This document shows positions 27,658-39,424 of a stretch of 64,000 nucleotides of DNA, piece after piece (the stretch's first letter is position 1; the number at the start of each line of letters is the position of its first letter). The position numbers were made by a program, and so were the translations under genes. The notes below the pieces were generated by a model, which searched no databases, was not told the DNA's origin, and saw only the letters and a program-made list of their open reading frames with translations. Source of the DNA: Lysobacteraceae bacterium PS02065 (lineage in GTDB: Bacteria > Pseudomonadota > Gammaproteobacteria > Xanthomonadales > Rhodanobacteraceae); contig JASCPI010000006.1 of the NCBI GenBank assembly GCA_029959555.1, positions 1 to 64,000 on the forward strand. The letters are read 5' to 3'.

Positions 27658-28500
27658 TCAGCCTGGCAGCGTGCCGACACGTTGACCCATGCGCACGGGC
27701 TGCTCCGGGGTCAGGCCTTCGAAGCGTCCGCCGCCGCGCGGCAGCAGCACGATCACGGTCGAGCCCATGTTGAAGCGGCCCATCTCGGCACCGCGCGCGA
27801 GGTGCAGGCCGCGACCGCGGTAGTCCTTCGGCGACGGCTTGGAGGCATACGGCGGGATCTCGAGATCGCCCCACACGGTCGACACGCTCGACACGAGCAT
27901 CGCGCCGACCATGACCACCGCGAACGGGCCGTGCTCGCCGCGGAAGTGGCAGACCAGGCGCTCGTTGCGCGCGAACAGGCGCGGGATGTCGGCGACCGCG
28001 AACGGCGCCACGCTGAACAGGCGGCCCGGCACGTGCAGCGTCGAAACCAGTTCGCCGGCCAGCGGCATGTGCACGCGGTGGTAGTCGCGCGGCGACAGGT
28101 ACACGGTCGCGAAGTGGCCGTCGGCGTAGGCGGCCGCCTCGGCTTCGTCGCCGAGCAGCTCCGCGGCCGTGAACGACTGGCCCTTGGCCTGGAAGATGCG
28201 GCCGGCCTCGATCGGGCCGGACTGGCTGATGCGGCCGTCGGCCGGGCACAGCAGCGCGGCGGGATCGGCATCGAGTGGACGCGCGCCGGACTTGAGCTCG
28301 CGCGTGAAGAACGCGTTGAAATGCGGGTAGGCCGCGACGTCGGCGGTCTTCGCCTCGGTCAGGTCGACGCGGTAGCGGCGCGCGATCTGGCCGATCAGGA
28401 AATCCTTCCACGGCCGCCACGTGCGCCGCGTCGCCCAGTAGACGACGCGCGTCAGCAGCCGGTGCGGCAGCGCGTACTGCAGCAGGATCGACGGACGCAT
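27658..28500 (-). CDS. psd: Phosphatidylserine decarboxylase proenzyme
   Basis: A 280-residue enzyme making phosphatidylethanolamine at the inner membrane. Conserved blocks are FNAFFTRELKSGARP, SPRDYHRVHMPLAG and the self-cleavage region FNMGSTVIVL, where the serine of GST becomes the pyruvoyl cofactor. The catalytic triad residues Asp, His and Ser are therefore present. The ATG at 28500 overlaps the stop of the SCO gene by one base (TGATG). A GTG one codon earlier is a possible alternative start. Confidence 0.94.
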   Translation of the reverse strand: MRPSILLQYALPHRLLTRVVYWATRRTWRPWKDFLIGQIARRYRVDLTEAKTADVAAYPHFNAFFTRELKSGARPLDADPAALLCPADGRISQSGPIEAGRIFQAKGQSFTAAELLGDEAEAAAYADGHFATVYLSPRDYHRVHMPLAGELVSTLHVPGRLFSVAPFAVADIPRLFARNERLVCHFRGEHGPFAVVMVGAMLVSSVSTVWGDLEIPPYASKPSPKDYRGRGLHLARGAEMGRFNMGSTVIVLLPRGGGRFEGLTPEQPVRMGQRVGTLPG

Positions 28501-29138
28501 CACGGCGTCTCCGCGAGCACGGCGAGGTCGGCGACGATGCGCGCGGCCTCGAACGGCGGACGGAACAGGCCGGCACGGCGGCCTTGCGGATCGACGATCA
28601 CGACCGAGGCGCTGTGGTCGACCGAGTAGGTGCCGTTCTCCTCGGGACCGCGCGCGTAGACGAGGCCGAGCGCGCGGGTCAGGCGCGTGAGCTCGTCGTC
28701 GCTGCCGGTCGCGGCGACGAAATCGGGGTGGAAGAAGCCGACGTAGCGCGCGAGCTGTTCGGGCGTGTCGCGCTGCGGGTCGACCGAGACGAAATCGAAG
28801 CGCAGGCGATCGGTCTTGCCCTGCGCGGCGAGGTCGTTCCAGACCTGCTTGAAGGTGCCGAGCGTGTTCGGGCAGATGTCGGGGCAGTTCGTGAAGCCGA
28901 AGAACACGACGGTCCAGTGGCCTTGCCAGTCGGCCAGCGTCAGCGGCTTGCCGTCGGCGCGTGCGAGCGTGAATTCCGGCACCGCGGAGCGCGACGGGTA
29001 CATGACCGCGGTCGACAGCGCGAGTGGCGGCGCGGCGAACCAGCGGGCACCGGCCCAGAAGCCGATCGCGACGGCGAGGGCGGCGATGACGATGAGCGGC
29101 GTCGCGCCGATCCGTCCAGACATGCGGAGTCGATTCAT
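28500..29138 (-). CDS. SCO1/SenC-family copper chaperone
   Basis: A 212-residue protein with an N-terminal membrane anchor (~12-32) and a thioredoxin-like domain facing the periplasm. The copper ligands are C and C in NCPDICPNT plus the distal histidine in YSVDHSASVVIVD. SCO proteins help assemble the CuA centre of cytochrome c oxidase or protect against thiol stress. It is upstream of and overlaps psd. The start is taken at MNRLRM; a second ATG five codons later is possible. Confidence 0.92.
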   Translation of the reverse strand: MNRLRMSGRIGATPLIVIAALAVAIGFWAGARWFAAPPLALSTAVMYPSRSAVPEFTLARADGKPLTLADWQGHWTVVFFGFTNCPDICPNTLGTFKQVWNDLAAQGKTDRLRFDFVSVDPQRDTPEQLARYVGFFHPDFVAATGSDDELTRLTRALGLVYARGPEENGTYSVDHSASVVIVDPQGRRAGLFRPPFEAARIVADLAVLAETP

Positions 29139-29144
29139 CCGCCC

Positions 29145-29210
29145 AGTATAGCCGGCGGCATCGCGACGCACGACGCGGTGCCGCATGGCGGCTCCCGCGC
29201 GGCTTATACT
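29145..29210. promoter_or_regulatory. Divergent promoter pair with TATACTGG -10 boxes
   Basis: Between the SCO gene and prmB the same sequence, TATACTGG, occurs once on each strand: reverse complement at 29143-29150 and forward at 29205-29212. TATACT fits a -10 hexamer in both directions at sensible distances from the two start codons. The -35 regions are weak. Confidence 0.5.
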
Positions 29211-29240
29211 GGCCGGCCCCCGCCGACGTTGCGCCGCCGC

Positions 29241-30161
29241 ATGACCGCCGAACTCGCCTCGATCATCGACTTCATCCGCTACGGCGCGAGCCGCTTCGGT
29301 GCCGCCGGCCTCACGTTCGGCCACAGCTACGACAACGCGCTCGACGAGGCGACCCACCTCGTGCTGCAGGCGCTGCACCTGCCGCACGACCTGTCGCCGG
29401 CCTACGGTCAGGCACGCCTGACCGCCGACGAGAAGCAGGCCGTGCTCGCGCTGTTCGAGGCGCGCATCGCGAACCGCACGCCGGTCGCCTACCTGACCGG
29501 CAAGGCCTGGTTCGCAGGGCTCGAGTTCAAGTCGGACACACGCGCGCTGGTGCCGCGCTCGCCGATCGCCGAACTGATCCAGTCGGGTTTCTCGCCGTGG
29601 CTCGAGGACACCGACGTGGCGCGCGCGCTGGACCTGTGCACCGGTTCGGGCTGCATCGGCATCGCGATGGCGTCGCACAACCCGGACTGGCAGGTCGACC
29701 TCGTCGACGTCAGCGACGATGCCTTGTCGCTCGCGCGCGAGAACATCGAGTATCAGGACGTCGGCGCGCGCGTGCGCGCGATCGCCTCGGACCTGTTCGA
29801 CGGGATCGCGGGCGAGCGCTACGACCTCATCGTCAGCAACCCGCCGTACGTGACCGAGCAGGAATTCGCCGCGCTGCCGCCCGAATACGGCCATGAGCCG
29901 AAGCTAGGCTTGACCGCGGGCGAGGATGGCCTCGACATCGCGCTGCGCATCCTCGCGCAGGCGCCCGACCATCTCGAGGAGGGCGGCGTGCTCATCGTCG
30001 AGGTCGGCGAGAGCGAGCACGCGCTCGCCGCGCTGCTGCCGCAGGTGCCGTTCAACTGGGTCGAGTTCAACGTCGGCGCGATGGGCGTGTTCGTGCTCAC
30101 GCGTGAGGACCTCGTCGAGCATGCCGGCGCGATCGGCGCCGCGCTCGCCGCACGCGGCTGA
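29241..30161 (+). CDS. prmB: Ribosomal protein L3 glutamine methyltransferase PrmB
   Basis: A 306-residue S-adenosylmethionine-dependent N5-glutamine methyltransferase. The SAM-binding motif is LDLCTGSGCIGIA and the catalytic NPPY motif is IVSNPPYVTEQEF, with YGHEPKLGLTAGEDGLD after it, as in PrmB/HemK enzymes. An N-terminal helical domain (~1-95) precedes the catalytic domain. PrmB, rather than PrmC, is indicated by the position next to aroC, a widely conserved arrangement, and by the N-terminal sequence TAELASIIDFIRYGASRF. Confidence 0.92.
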   Translation: MTAELASIIDFIRYGASRFGAAGLTFGHSYDNALDEATHLVLQALHLPHDLSPAYGQARLTADEKQAVLALFEARIANRTPVAYLTGKAWFAGLEFKSDTRALVPRSPIAELIQSGFSPWLEDTDVARALDLCTGSGCIGIAMASHNPDWQVDLVDVSDDALSLARENIEYQDVGARVRAIASDLFDGIAGERYDLIVSNPPYVTEQEFAALPPEYGHEPKLGLTAGEDGLDIALRILAQAPDHLEEGGVLIVEVGESEHALAALLPQVPFNWVEFNVGAMGVFVLTREDLVEHAGAIGAALAARG

Positions 30162-30248
30162 TCCTCCCGGCGACGCCGGATTCCGCACCGCCGCCCGCGG
30201 GTGCGGGATGCACGACCCGCGGGCGCGTCCTCCATTGCCGGAAAGCCC

Positions 30249-31352
30249 GTGTCGAGCAACGCCTTCGGAAAACTGTTCACCGTCACGACGTTCGGCGAGA
30301 GCCACGGTCCCGCGATCGGCTGCGTGATCGACGGCTGCCCGCCGGGCCTCGCGCTCGATCCCGCCGATTTCGCCGCCGACCTCGAGCGCCGCGCGACCGG
30401 GCGCTCGCGCTACACCTCGCAGCGTCACGAGGCCGATGCGATCGAGATCCTCTCGGGTGTGTTCGAGGGCCGCACCACCGGCACCCCGATCGCACTGCTG
30501 ATCCGCAACACCGACCAGCGTTCGAAGGACTACGGCGAACTGCTCGAGACGTTCCGCCCCGGACACGCCGACTACACCTACTGGCACAAGTACGGCCTCC
30601 GCGATCCGCGCGGCGGCGGGCGCTCCTCGGCGCGCGAGACGACGATGCGCGTCGCCGCGGGCGTCGTCGCCAAGAAGTGGCTCGCCGAGCACCACGGCAT
30701 CCGCGTGCGCGGCCACGTGTCGCAGATCGGCACGCTCGTGCCCGGCGCGTTCGATGCGGACATCGTCGAGACCAATCCGTTCTTCTGGCCCGACGCCTCG
30801 ATGATCGAGGAACTCGAGGCCTACATCGATGCGGTGCGCAAGGCCGGCGACTCGGTCGGCGCGCGCGTCGACGTGGTCGCCGAAGGCGTGCCGCCGGGCT
30901 GGGGCGAACCGATCTACGGCAAGCTCGACGCCGACCTCGCCGCGGCCTTCATGTCGATCAACGCGGTCAAGGGCGTCGAGATCGGCGACGGTTTCGCGGC
31001 GGTCGCGCAGAAGGGCACCGAGCACCGCGACGAGATCACGCCGCAGGGTTTCCTGTCCAACCACGCCGGCGGCATCCTCGGCGGCATCAGCAGCGGCCAG
31101 GCGATCACCGCGAGCGTCGCGTTCAAGCCGACCTCGAGCCTGCTCGTGCACGGGCGCAGCGTGAACCTCGCCGGCGAACCGATCGAGGTGCGCACGAAGG
31201 GCAGGCACGATCCCTGCGTCGGCCTGCGCGCGACGCCGATCGTCGAGGCCATGCTCGCGCTCGTGCTGATCGACCACGCACTGCGACACCGCGCGCAATG
31301 CGGCGACGTCGGCCCGATCGCGCCGCGCATCCCGGGCGAGGTCGCGCGATGA
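30249..31352 (+). CDS. aroC: Chorismate synthase
   Basis: A 367-residue enzyme catalysing the last shikimate step, EPSP to chorismate, with reduced FMN. Signatures include [61 protein letters not shown] and [11 protein letters not shown]. It starts at GTG ([19 protein letters not shown]) behind a GGAAAG site, and its stop overlaps the next ATG. It supplies chorismate for the trp genes further downstream. Confidence 0.97.
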   Translation: MSSNAFGKLFTVTTFGESHGPAIGCVIDGCPPGLALDPADFAADLERRATGRSRYTSQRHEADAIEILSGVFEGRTTGTPIALLIRNTDQRSKDYGELLETFRPGHADYTYWHKYGLRDPRGGGRSSARETTMRVAAGVVAKKWLAEHHGIRVRGHVSQIGTLVPGAFDADIVETNPFFWPDASMIEELEAYIDAVRKAGDSVGARVDVVAEGVPPGWGEPIYGKLDADLAAAFMSINAVKGVEIGDGFAAVAQKGTEHRDEITPQGFLSNHAGGILGGISSGQAITASVAFKPTSSLLVHGRSVNLAGEPIEVRTKGRHDPCVGLRATPIVEAMLALVLIDHALRHRAQCGDVGPIAPRIPGEVAR

Positions 31353-32353
31353 GCCGGCCGCGCATCTGGGTCTCGCAGCCGCTGTTCGACGACCTGCTCG
31401 CGCCGCTTCGCGACTACGCCGATGTCGTCACGACCACGGACGTCGCCGAGCATTCGCCGGCGCAGATCGCTGCCGCGCTGCGCGACGCCGACGGCGCACT
31501 CGTCACGCTCAACGAGCGCATCGACGGCGCGGCGATCGCGCAGGCGCAGCACCTGCGCGCGATCGCCAACGTCGGCGTCGGCTACAACAACCTCGATGTC
31601 GCCGCGCTCGCCGGTGCCGGGATCGCCGCGACCAACACGCCCGACGTGCTCACGGAGACGACCGCCGACTTCGCCTGGGCGCTGCTGCTCGCGACCGCAC
31701 GGCGCGTCACCGAGGCCGAGCGTTGGCTGCGTTCCGGCGCGTGGACGCAGTGGTCGTTCGACCGCCTGCTCGGCGCCGACGTACACGGCGCGACGCTCGG
31801 CATCCTCGGCATGGGGCGCATCGGCCAGGCGATCGCGCGGCGCGCGGCCGGCTTCGACATGCGCGTGGTCTACCACAACCGCAGTCGTGTTTCCGATGCG
31901 ATCGAGGCGGCCTGCCGTGCGCGCTGGGTGTCGTTCGACACGCTGCTCGCGTCGTCCGATCACCTCGTGCTGGTGCTGCCGTACTCGGCGTCGAGCCATC
32001 ACGTCATCGATGCCACCGCGCTCGCGGCGATGAAGCCGACCGCGACGCTGGTCAACCTCGCGCGTGGCGGCATCGTCGACGATGCCGCGCTCGCCGAGGC
32101 GCTCGCCGCAGGCCGTCTCGGCGGCGCCGGCCTCGACGTGTTCGAGGGCGAGCCGGCGGTGCACGAGCGCCTGCTCGCCTGCGACAACGTCGTGCTCACG
32201 CCGCACATCGCGAGCGCGAGCCGCGCGACACGACGCGCGATGGTCGCGCTAGCGGTCGCCAACCTCGGCGCTGCGCTCGGTTTCGGCCCGCGCGCCGGCG
32301 ATCCGCCCAACCTCGTTCCGGGCAGCGCGCTGCCGCGCCTGCCGTCGCCCTGA
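31349..32353 (+). CDS. D-isomer-specific 2-hydroxyacid dehydrogenase (glyoxylate/hydroxypyruvate/2-ketogluconate reductase-like)
   Basis: A 334-residue NAD(P)-dependent reductase. The nucleotide-binding motif is [20 protein letters not shown]. Catalytic Arg ([10 protein letters not shown]), Glu ([13 protein letters not shown]) and His ([11 protein letters not shown]) are present. Closest in outline to GhrB/glycerate dehydrogenase, it would reduce glyoxylate, hydroxypyruvate or a keto-acid. Its ATG overlaps the aroC stop by four bases, so it is co-expressed with aroC. An erythronate-4-phosphate or D-glycerate role cannot be excluded. Confidence 0.88.
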   Translation: MSRPRIWVSQPLFDDLLAPLRDYADVVTTTDVAEHSPAQIAAALRDADGALVTLNERIDGAAIAQAQHLRAIANVGVGYNNLDVAALAGAGIAATNTPDVLTETTADFAWALLLATARRVTEAERWLRSGAWTQWSFDRLLGADVHGATLGILGMGRIGQAIARRAAGFDMRVVYHNRSRVSDAIEAACRARWVSFDTLLASSDHLVLVLPYSASSHHVIDATALAAMKPTATLVNLARGGIVDDAALAEALAAGRLGGAGLDVFEGEPAVHERLLACDNVVLTPHIASASRATRRAMVALAVANLGAALGFGPRAGDPPNLVPGSALPRLPSP

Positions 32354-32399
32354 TCCGCTCCGCCTCCCTCCGCTGCATCCCTGCCAGGACATCACCCGC

Positions 32400-33422
<1,023 letters not shown>

Positions 33423-33464
33423 TCCGTAGTTACGATTGTGTTATAAGGCATTTTCGAGCTTGAA

Positions 33465-33483
33465 ACGGGCCGCATCGGCCCGT
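33465..33483 (+). terminator. Stem-loop between asd and fimV
   Basis: ACGGGCC-GCATC-GGCCCGT forms a perfect 7-bp stem 42 bases after the asd stop and 43 before fimV. No T run follows. It may attenuate read-through into fimV or lie in the fimV leader, since a TATAAG sequence at 33441-33446 upstream could be a -10 box. Confidence 0.45.
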
Positions 33484-33526
33484 CGGAATGCCCAAAAACC
33501 TGCAAAGCCTCTGGGGAGCGCTGTTC

Positions 33527-36154
33527 ATGAAACGACCGCTGCAATTGTCGCTGGCCATCGCGCTCGCGCTGGGGGTGACCGATGCGTTCGCGCTGGGACT
33601 CGGCGCGATCCAGGTCCGTTCCGGGCTCAACCAGCCGCTCGTCGCCGAGATTCCGGTCATCCTCAACACGCCGAACGAGGCCGAGGGCCTCGTCGTGCAG
33701 CTCGCCAGCGTCGAGGATTTCGAGCGCGTCGGCCTGAGCCGCTCGAACATCAGCGTGCCGCTGCAGTTCACGATGGCCAAGAACGCGCGTGGCGAGACCG
33801 TCGTGCGCGTGACCAGCGAGGACGTCGTGCGCGATCCGTTCCTCGGCGTCCTCGTCGAGGCGAACTGGCCCAAGGGCCGCCTGCTGCGCGAGTACACGGT
33901 GCTGCTCGATCCGCCGGTCATGGCACCGGCCGTGAAGGGCTCGAGCGCGGTCGCCGCGGGTACCCGTGACGCCGAACGTGCAGCGACCCAGGCGCTGCCG
34001 CCGTCGTCGAAGCCGGCCACGCCGGCACCTCCCACGCCTGCGCGTCCGGCCACGCCGCCGCGCGCGACCGCTGCGACGCCACCGCCGGCGTCCGCTCCGG
34101 CACCGACGCCGCCGCGTGTCAGCGGCACGGGCTACGGCCCGGTCGCCGCCGGCGAAACGCTCGGCGAGATCGCGCGCGCCACGCGCTCGGGCGACGTCAG
34201 CGTCAACCAGATGATGCTCGCGCTGCTCAAGGCGAACCCGAACGCGTTCTATCGCGACAACGTCAACGCGCTCAAGCGCGGCTCCGTGCTGCGCATCCCG
34301 TCGGCCGAGGAGATCGCCGCGACCGGTACGGCACGTGAAGCCGCTGCGTCCGTTCGCGCACAGATCGACGACTGGCGTGGTGGCGCGTCGACGCCGACGC
34401 GCGTCGCCGACACCGGCGCGACCTCGACGCCGTCGTCCGCGTCCTCGACGTCGCGCCCGTCGTCGTCGAGCGGCGAGCGCCTCGCCCTCGTGCCGCCGCG
34501 TGAAGGCTCCGCGAGCCAGAACGCGGCCGACCGTCCCGCCGGCGGTACGCCCGGTGGTACCGGCGATGCCGCCTCGAAGGCCGAACTGGCCCGCGTCAAG
34601 GAAGCGCTCACGAGCCGCGAGCAGGAGAGCGCCGAGCTCAAGTCGCGCGTCAAGGACCTCGAGGAGATCCGCGGCAAGAACGACAAGCTCATCTCGCTGC
34701 AGAACTCCGAGCTCGCCGAGCTGCGCGAGAAGCTTCAGAAGATGCAGGATGACGCGCTGATCGCGTCGGCCAAGCCGTCCACGCCGGCCGCGGCGACACC
34801 TCCGGCGGCCGCGACGCCGACCCCGCCGCCGGTCGAGCCGGTGACCACGCCGGCCGCACCCGCGACGACCCCGCCGAAGGATGACATCTGGGGCGGCGAC
34901 ACCAAGCCTGCCGATCCCGCCGCGACCGCACAGGGCGATACGCCCGTCGCGCCGCCGGTCGACACGCCGGCCGATCCGACCGTGACCACGGAAACGCCGG
35001 CCACGGCGACCGCGCCGGTCGACCCGGCTGCGCCGTCGACGCCGCCTGCCGCGACGACCGAACCGCCTGCGCCGGCTCCGGTCGAGCCCGCCGTGACCGA
35101 ACCCGCGGCGACCACCCCGGCGGCGACGCCCGCGCCTGCCGCCGAGGCGCAGCCGTGGTACCTCGAGCCGTGGGCACTGGGTGCCGCCGGTGTCGGTGGC
35201 CTGCTGCTCGTGCTGCTCGGTGTCGCCGGCCTGCGCAAGCGCAAGCCTGCCGCGACCGAGCGTGCCTCGATCGCCGACTCGTTCGGCGACTCGCCGGTGC
35301 CCGCGGACGACGGCTTCGCCGCCGCACCGATCGACGCCGAGGAGCAGGCGCTCATCGACCAGGTGCGCCGCGATCCCGGCAACGCCGGTGCGCATCTCGA
35401 ACTGCTGAGCCTGTACTACGCCAACCGCGACGCGACCAAGTTCGAGGCCGCCGCCGAGGAGATGTACGCGTTCGTCGCCGATCCGAACCAGCCCGAGTGG
35501 CGCGAGGCGCGTGCGATGGGCGAGGAACTCGTCCCGCACAACCCGCTGTTCGGCGGCACGGCGTCGCTCACCGACTTCGCCGATGACAGCTACACCACTG
35601 CACCGCGCGACGACGGCTTCTCGTTCGACGAGCCGACCAAGGACAAGGCGCCCGACTACGACAGCTACGTGTTCGACGATCCGCCGCCCGCGCCGGAACC
35701 GGCCGCCGACCCGTACCGCACGGCCGCGTTCGAGGCCCTGCCCGAGACCCCGGCGGCGGCGCCGTCCGATTTCGAGTTCGACTTCGACGATCGCCGTCCG
35801 CCTGCGAAGCCGGCCGAGGCCGACACGGGCTTCAGCTTCGACCTGCCGCCGATCGAGCCGTTCACGCCGCCCCCGCCGGCTCCGGTGCCCGCGCCGCGCG
35901 AGGAACCGGAAGCGTTCGATTTCGAGCCCGTCACGCCGCCGGCGCCCGAGCCCGAAGACGAGCCTGCAACGACGATCGACGACGACGAGTTCTTCGCCGG
36001 CGACGATGCGATCGGCACGAAGCTCGACCTCGCCAAGGCCTACCTCGACATGGGTGATCCGGAAGGCGCCCGCGCGATGCTCGAGGAAGTGCTCGCCGAG
36101 GGCAGCCCGTCGCAGCAGGCCGAGGCCCGCAAGCTGATCGGCGAGATCGGCTGA
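33527..36154 (+). CDS. fimV: FimV-family polar/type IV pilus assembly protein
   Basis: An 875-residue FimV/HubP homologue organising the cell pole, type IV pili and twitching. A signal peptide (~1-24, ending AFA) leads into the conserved N-terminal domain (LGAIQVRSGLNQPLVAEIPV). It is followed by a LysM-like peptidoglycan-binding segment (~201-260), a coiled coil (~347-409), a long Pro/Ala/Thr linker and one membrane helix (~546-566). An acidic cytoplasmic domain ends in the FimV C-terminal TPR-like motif (AKAYLDMGDPEGARAMLEEV, ~832-855). The ATG at 33527 has a GGGGAG site eight bases upstream; an ATG 13 codons earlier lacks one and would disturb the signal. Confidence 0.92.
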   Translation: MKRPLQLSLAIALALGVTDAFALGLGAIQVRSGLNQPLVAEIPVILNTPNEAEGLVVQLASVEDFERVGLSRSNISVPLQFTMAKNARGETVVRVTSEDVVRDPFLGVLVEANWPKGRLLREYTVLLDPPVMAPAVKGSSAVAAGTRDAERAATQALPPSSKPATPAPPTPARPATPPRATAATPPPASAPAPTPPRVSGTGYGPVAAGETLGEIARATRSGDVSVNQMMLALLKANPNAFYRDNVNALKRGSVLRIPSAEEIAATGTAREAAASVRAQIDDWRGGASTPTRVADTGATSTPSSASSTSRPSSSSGERLALVPPREGSASQNAADRPAGGTPGGTGDAASKAELARVKEALTSREQESAELKSRVKDLEEIRGKNDKLISLQNSELAELREKLQKMQDDALIASAKPSTPAAATPPAAATPTPPPVEPVTTPAAPATTPPKDDIWGGDTKPADPAATAQGDTPVAPPVDTPADPTVTTETPATATAPVDPAAPSTPPAATTEPPAPAPVEPAVTEPAATTPAATPAPAAEAQPWYLEPWALGAAGVGGLLLVLLGVAGLRKRKPAATERASIADSFGDSPVPADDGFAAAPIDAEEQALIDQVRRDPGNAGAHLELLSLYYANRDATKFEAAAEEMYAFVADPNQPEWREARAMGEELVPHNPLFGGTASLTDFADDSYTTAPRDDGFSFDEPTKDKAPDYDSYVFDDPPPAPEPAADPYRTAAFEALPETPAAAPSDFEFDFDDRRPPAKPAEADTGFSFDLPPIEPFTPPPPAPVPAPREEPEAFDFEPVTPPAPEPEDEPATTIDDDEFFAGDDAIGTKLDLAKAYLDMGDPEGARAMLEEVLAEGSPSQQAEARKLIGEIG

Positions 36155-36175
36155 TCCACGCCTCCACGCGATGAC

Positions 36176-36213
36176 ACGACGAAGGCCGGGCATGTCCCGG
36201 CCTTCGTCGTTTC
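36176..36213 (+). terminator. Intrinsic terminator after fimV
   Basis: A perfect 15-bp stem, ACGACGAAGGCCGGG (36176-36190) / CCCGGCCTTCGTCGT (36196-36210), has a five-base loop and a short TTT tail. It sits 22 bases after the fimV stop. Confidence 0.88.
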
Positions 36214-36242
36214 GGGACTCGAACCGTTGCTGTGCGGGGGAA

Positions 36243-36550
36243 GTTCGAAGCGAACGCTCGAAAGAGTTGCCGCGTGAGGCTTCCGACGACGAACGCCGGG
36301 ATGCCGACTCGCTCTCGCGGCAACACGGCATCGCGCGCGTTCATTCCCTTCTCCCTCCGGGAGAAGAGCCTGCCCCGTACTCCGATACGGGGTGGCCCGC
36401 AGGGCCGGATGAGGGGTCGGGATCGCGATGATGATCGGACGTGGTCTCGATCCCGCACCCTCTCCCCAACCCCACTCCCGGAGGGAGAGGGGCTCAAGCG
36501 CAGCCTCATTTCGGGAGGACGCATCAGAAGTGTGCGATCGCGCGACACCA
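36243..36550. repeat. Dispersed ~300-bp intergenic repeat, copy 1
   Basis: This stretch matches 56634-56915 over nearly its full length. Shared blocks include ATGCCGACTCG, CGGCAACACGGCATCGCGCG, CCCTTCTCCCTCCGG, GGCCGGATGAGG and the inverted pair CCCTCTCCCC / GGGAGAGGGG. This copy carries about 27 extra bases (around 36367-36393) that include a CCCCGTA/TACGGGG hairpin. It has no coding frame. CTCTCCCC-rich palindromic units of this kind are frequent between genes in Xanthomonadales. Confidence 0.75.
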
Positions 36551-36795
36551 CATGCCAGGAAGCACCATGCGATGGCTCCTCTGACGGCGCGAGGCGGTGT
36601 TCGGATCTTCCCCGGACAGCAGTGCGGGCTCACCGGCATGCGATGGCATGGGGCTCGGGATGTGGACTCACCGGGAAATGAACCCGCCACCGTCCTGATC
36701 CCGCGGCGGTGCGTCCGGACCGGTTCCCGCCACCGCTGGGCCCGCGGCACATTCCGCGCGATAATCGGCGGTCCCCAGTCACCCCGGAACCCGCG

Positions 36796-37566
36796 TTGCG
36801 CATCGCGCTCGGCATCGAATACGACGGCACCGACTTCCACGGCTGGCAGCGCCTGTCGCACGCCGCGAACGTGCAGTCGGCGGTCGAGCAGGCGGTGTCG
36901 TCGGTGGCCGACCACGCGGTCGAGGTGACCTGCGCCGGTCGCACCGATGCCGGCGTGCATGCGCGCTGCCAGGTCGTGCATTTCGATTCGGATGCCGAAC
37001 GCGGCGAGCGCGGCTGGATGCTCGGTCCCAATGCGCGCCTGCCGCGCAGCATCGGCGTGCGCTGGGCGCGGATCGTCGCCGACGATTTCCATGCCCGCTT
37101 CTCGGCGACCGCACGGCGCTACCGCTACACGATCCTCAACCGCACCGCGCGGCCCGCGCTCGACGCGCGCTACGTCGCCTGGGAGCGCCAGCCGCTCGAT
37201 GACGAGGCGATGCACGCGGCCGGACAGGCGCTGATCGGCGAGCACGATTTCAGTGCGTTCCGCACGATCGCCTGCCAGGCGCGCACGCCGCACCGCAACG
37301 TGCGCGCGCTGCGCGTCGTGCGCGACGACGACCGCGTGCATGTCGAGATCGAGGCCAACGCGTTCCTTCACCACATGGTGCGCAACATCGTCGGTTCGCT
37401 GCTGCCGGTCGGCCGCGGCGAGCGCCCGGTCGCGTGGCTGGCCGAGCTGCTCGCGGGGCGTGACCGCAGCGTCGCCGGGCCCACCGCGGTCGCCGCGGGA
37501 CTGTGCTTCCTCGCGCCACGCTATCCTGCGCGTTTCGCGCTCCCGGCCGAGGTGTCCGAGGCATGA
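36796..37566 (+). CDS. truA: tRNA pseudouridine(38-40) synthase TruA
   Basis: A 256-residue enzyme modifying the tRNA anticodon arm. The catalytic aspartate lies in [18 protein letters not shown]. Further blocks are [16 protein letters not shown] and [19 protein letters not shown]. The start that matches the family is TTG at 36796 ([10 protein letters not shown]) with GGAA upstream. A GTG at 36709 in the same frame would add 29 residues. The stop overlaps trpF by four bases. Confidence 0.93.
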   Translation: MRIALGIEYDGTDFHGWQRLSHAANVQSAVEQAVSSVADHAVEVTCAGRTDAGVHARCQVVHFDSDAERGERGWMLGPNARLPRSIGVRWARIVADDFHARFSATARRYRYTILNRTARPALDARYVAWERQPLDDEAMHAAGQALIGEHDFSAFRTIACQARTPHRNVRALRVVRDDDRVHVEIEANAFLHHMVRNIVGSLLPVGRGERPVAWLAELLAGRDRSVAGPTAVAAGLCFLAPRYPARFALPAEVSEA

Positions 37567-38203
37567 CCCGCACGCGCATCAAGTTCTGCGGCATCACGCG
37601 CGTCGAGGATGCGCAGGCCGCGGTCGTGCTCGGCGTCGACGCGCTCGGTTTCGTGTTCACGCGCCGCAGCGCGCGCTTCGTCGGGCTTGCCGAAGCGGTG
37701 CGCCTGCGTCGTGCGCTGCCGCCGTTCGTCGGTGCCGTCGCGCTGTTCATGGACGACGATCCAGCCTGGGTGCGTGAGGTGGTCGCGACCGTGCGGCCCG
37801 ACCTCGTGCAGTTCCACGGCGAGGAGGCCGCCGCCGACTGCGCGTCCTGCGGCACGCCCTGGATCAAGGCCGTGCCGATGGGCTCGGTCGCGGATGTGGC
37901 AAGCTATGCGACCGGCTACCCCGGAGCCGCCGGCTTCCTCCTCGACGCGCATGCGAGCGGCGGGCAGGGCGGCGGCGGCGCGACGTTCGACTGGTCGCGC
38001 GCCATCGGGACGGGCCGTCCGCTGATCCTCGCGGGCGGGCTCGACGCAGGCAACGTCGGCGCGGCGATCGCGCAGGTGCGGCCGTACGCGGTGGACGTCT
38101 CCAGCGGCATCGAAGCCGCCCGCGGCATCAAGGATGCGCGGCGCATGCAGGATTTCGTCGCGGCCGTGCGCGCCGCCGACCACGCTCTCACCAGGCCAGC
38201 TTC

Positions 38204-38207
<4 letters not shown>
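37563..38207 (+). CDS. trpF: Phosphoribosylanthranilate isomerase
   Basis: A 214-residue TIM-barrel enzyme of tryptophan synthesis. The catalytic cysteine is in IKFCGIT, and [19 protein letters not shown] and VDVSSGIE mark the remaining phosphate-binding and catalytic loops. The ATG overlaps the truA stop (ATGA) and the stop overlaps the trpB GTG (GTGA), so truA-trpF-trpB-trpA form one coupled block. Confidence 0.95.

Positions 38208-39420
<1,213 letters not shown>

Positions 39421-39424
<4 letters not shown>

Noticed and set aside
33488..33526. Earlier FimV start (MPKNLQSLWGALF)
   Set aside because: No ribosome site precedes it, while the ATG at 33527 has GGGGAG at ideal spacing and begins a proper signal peptide.
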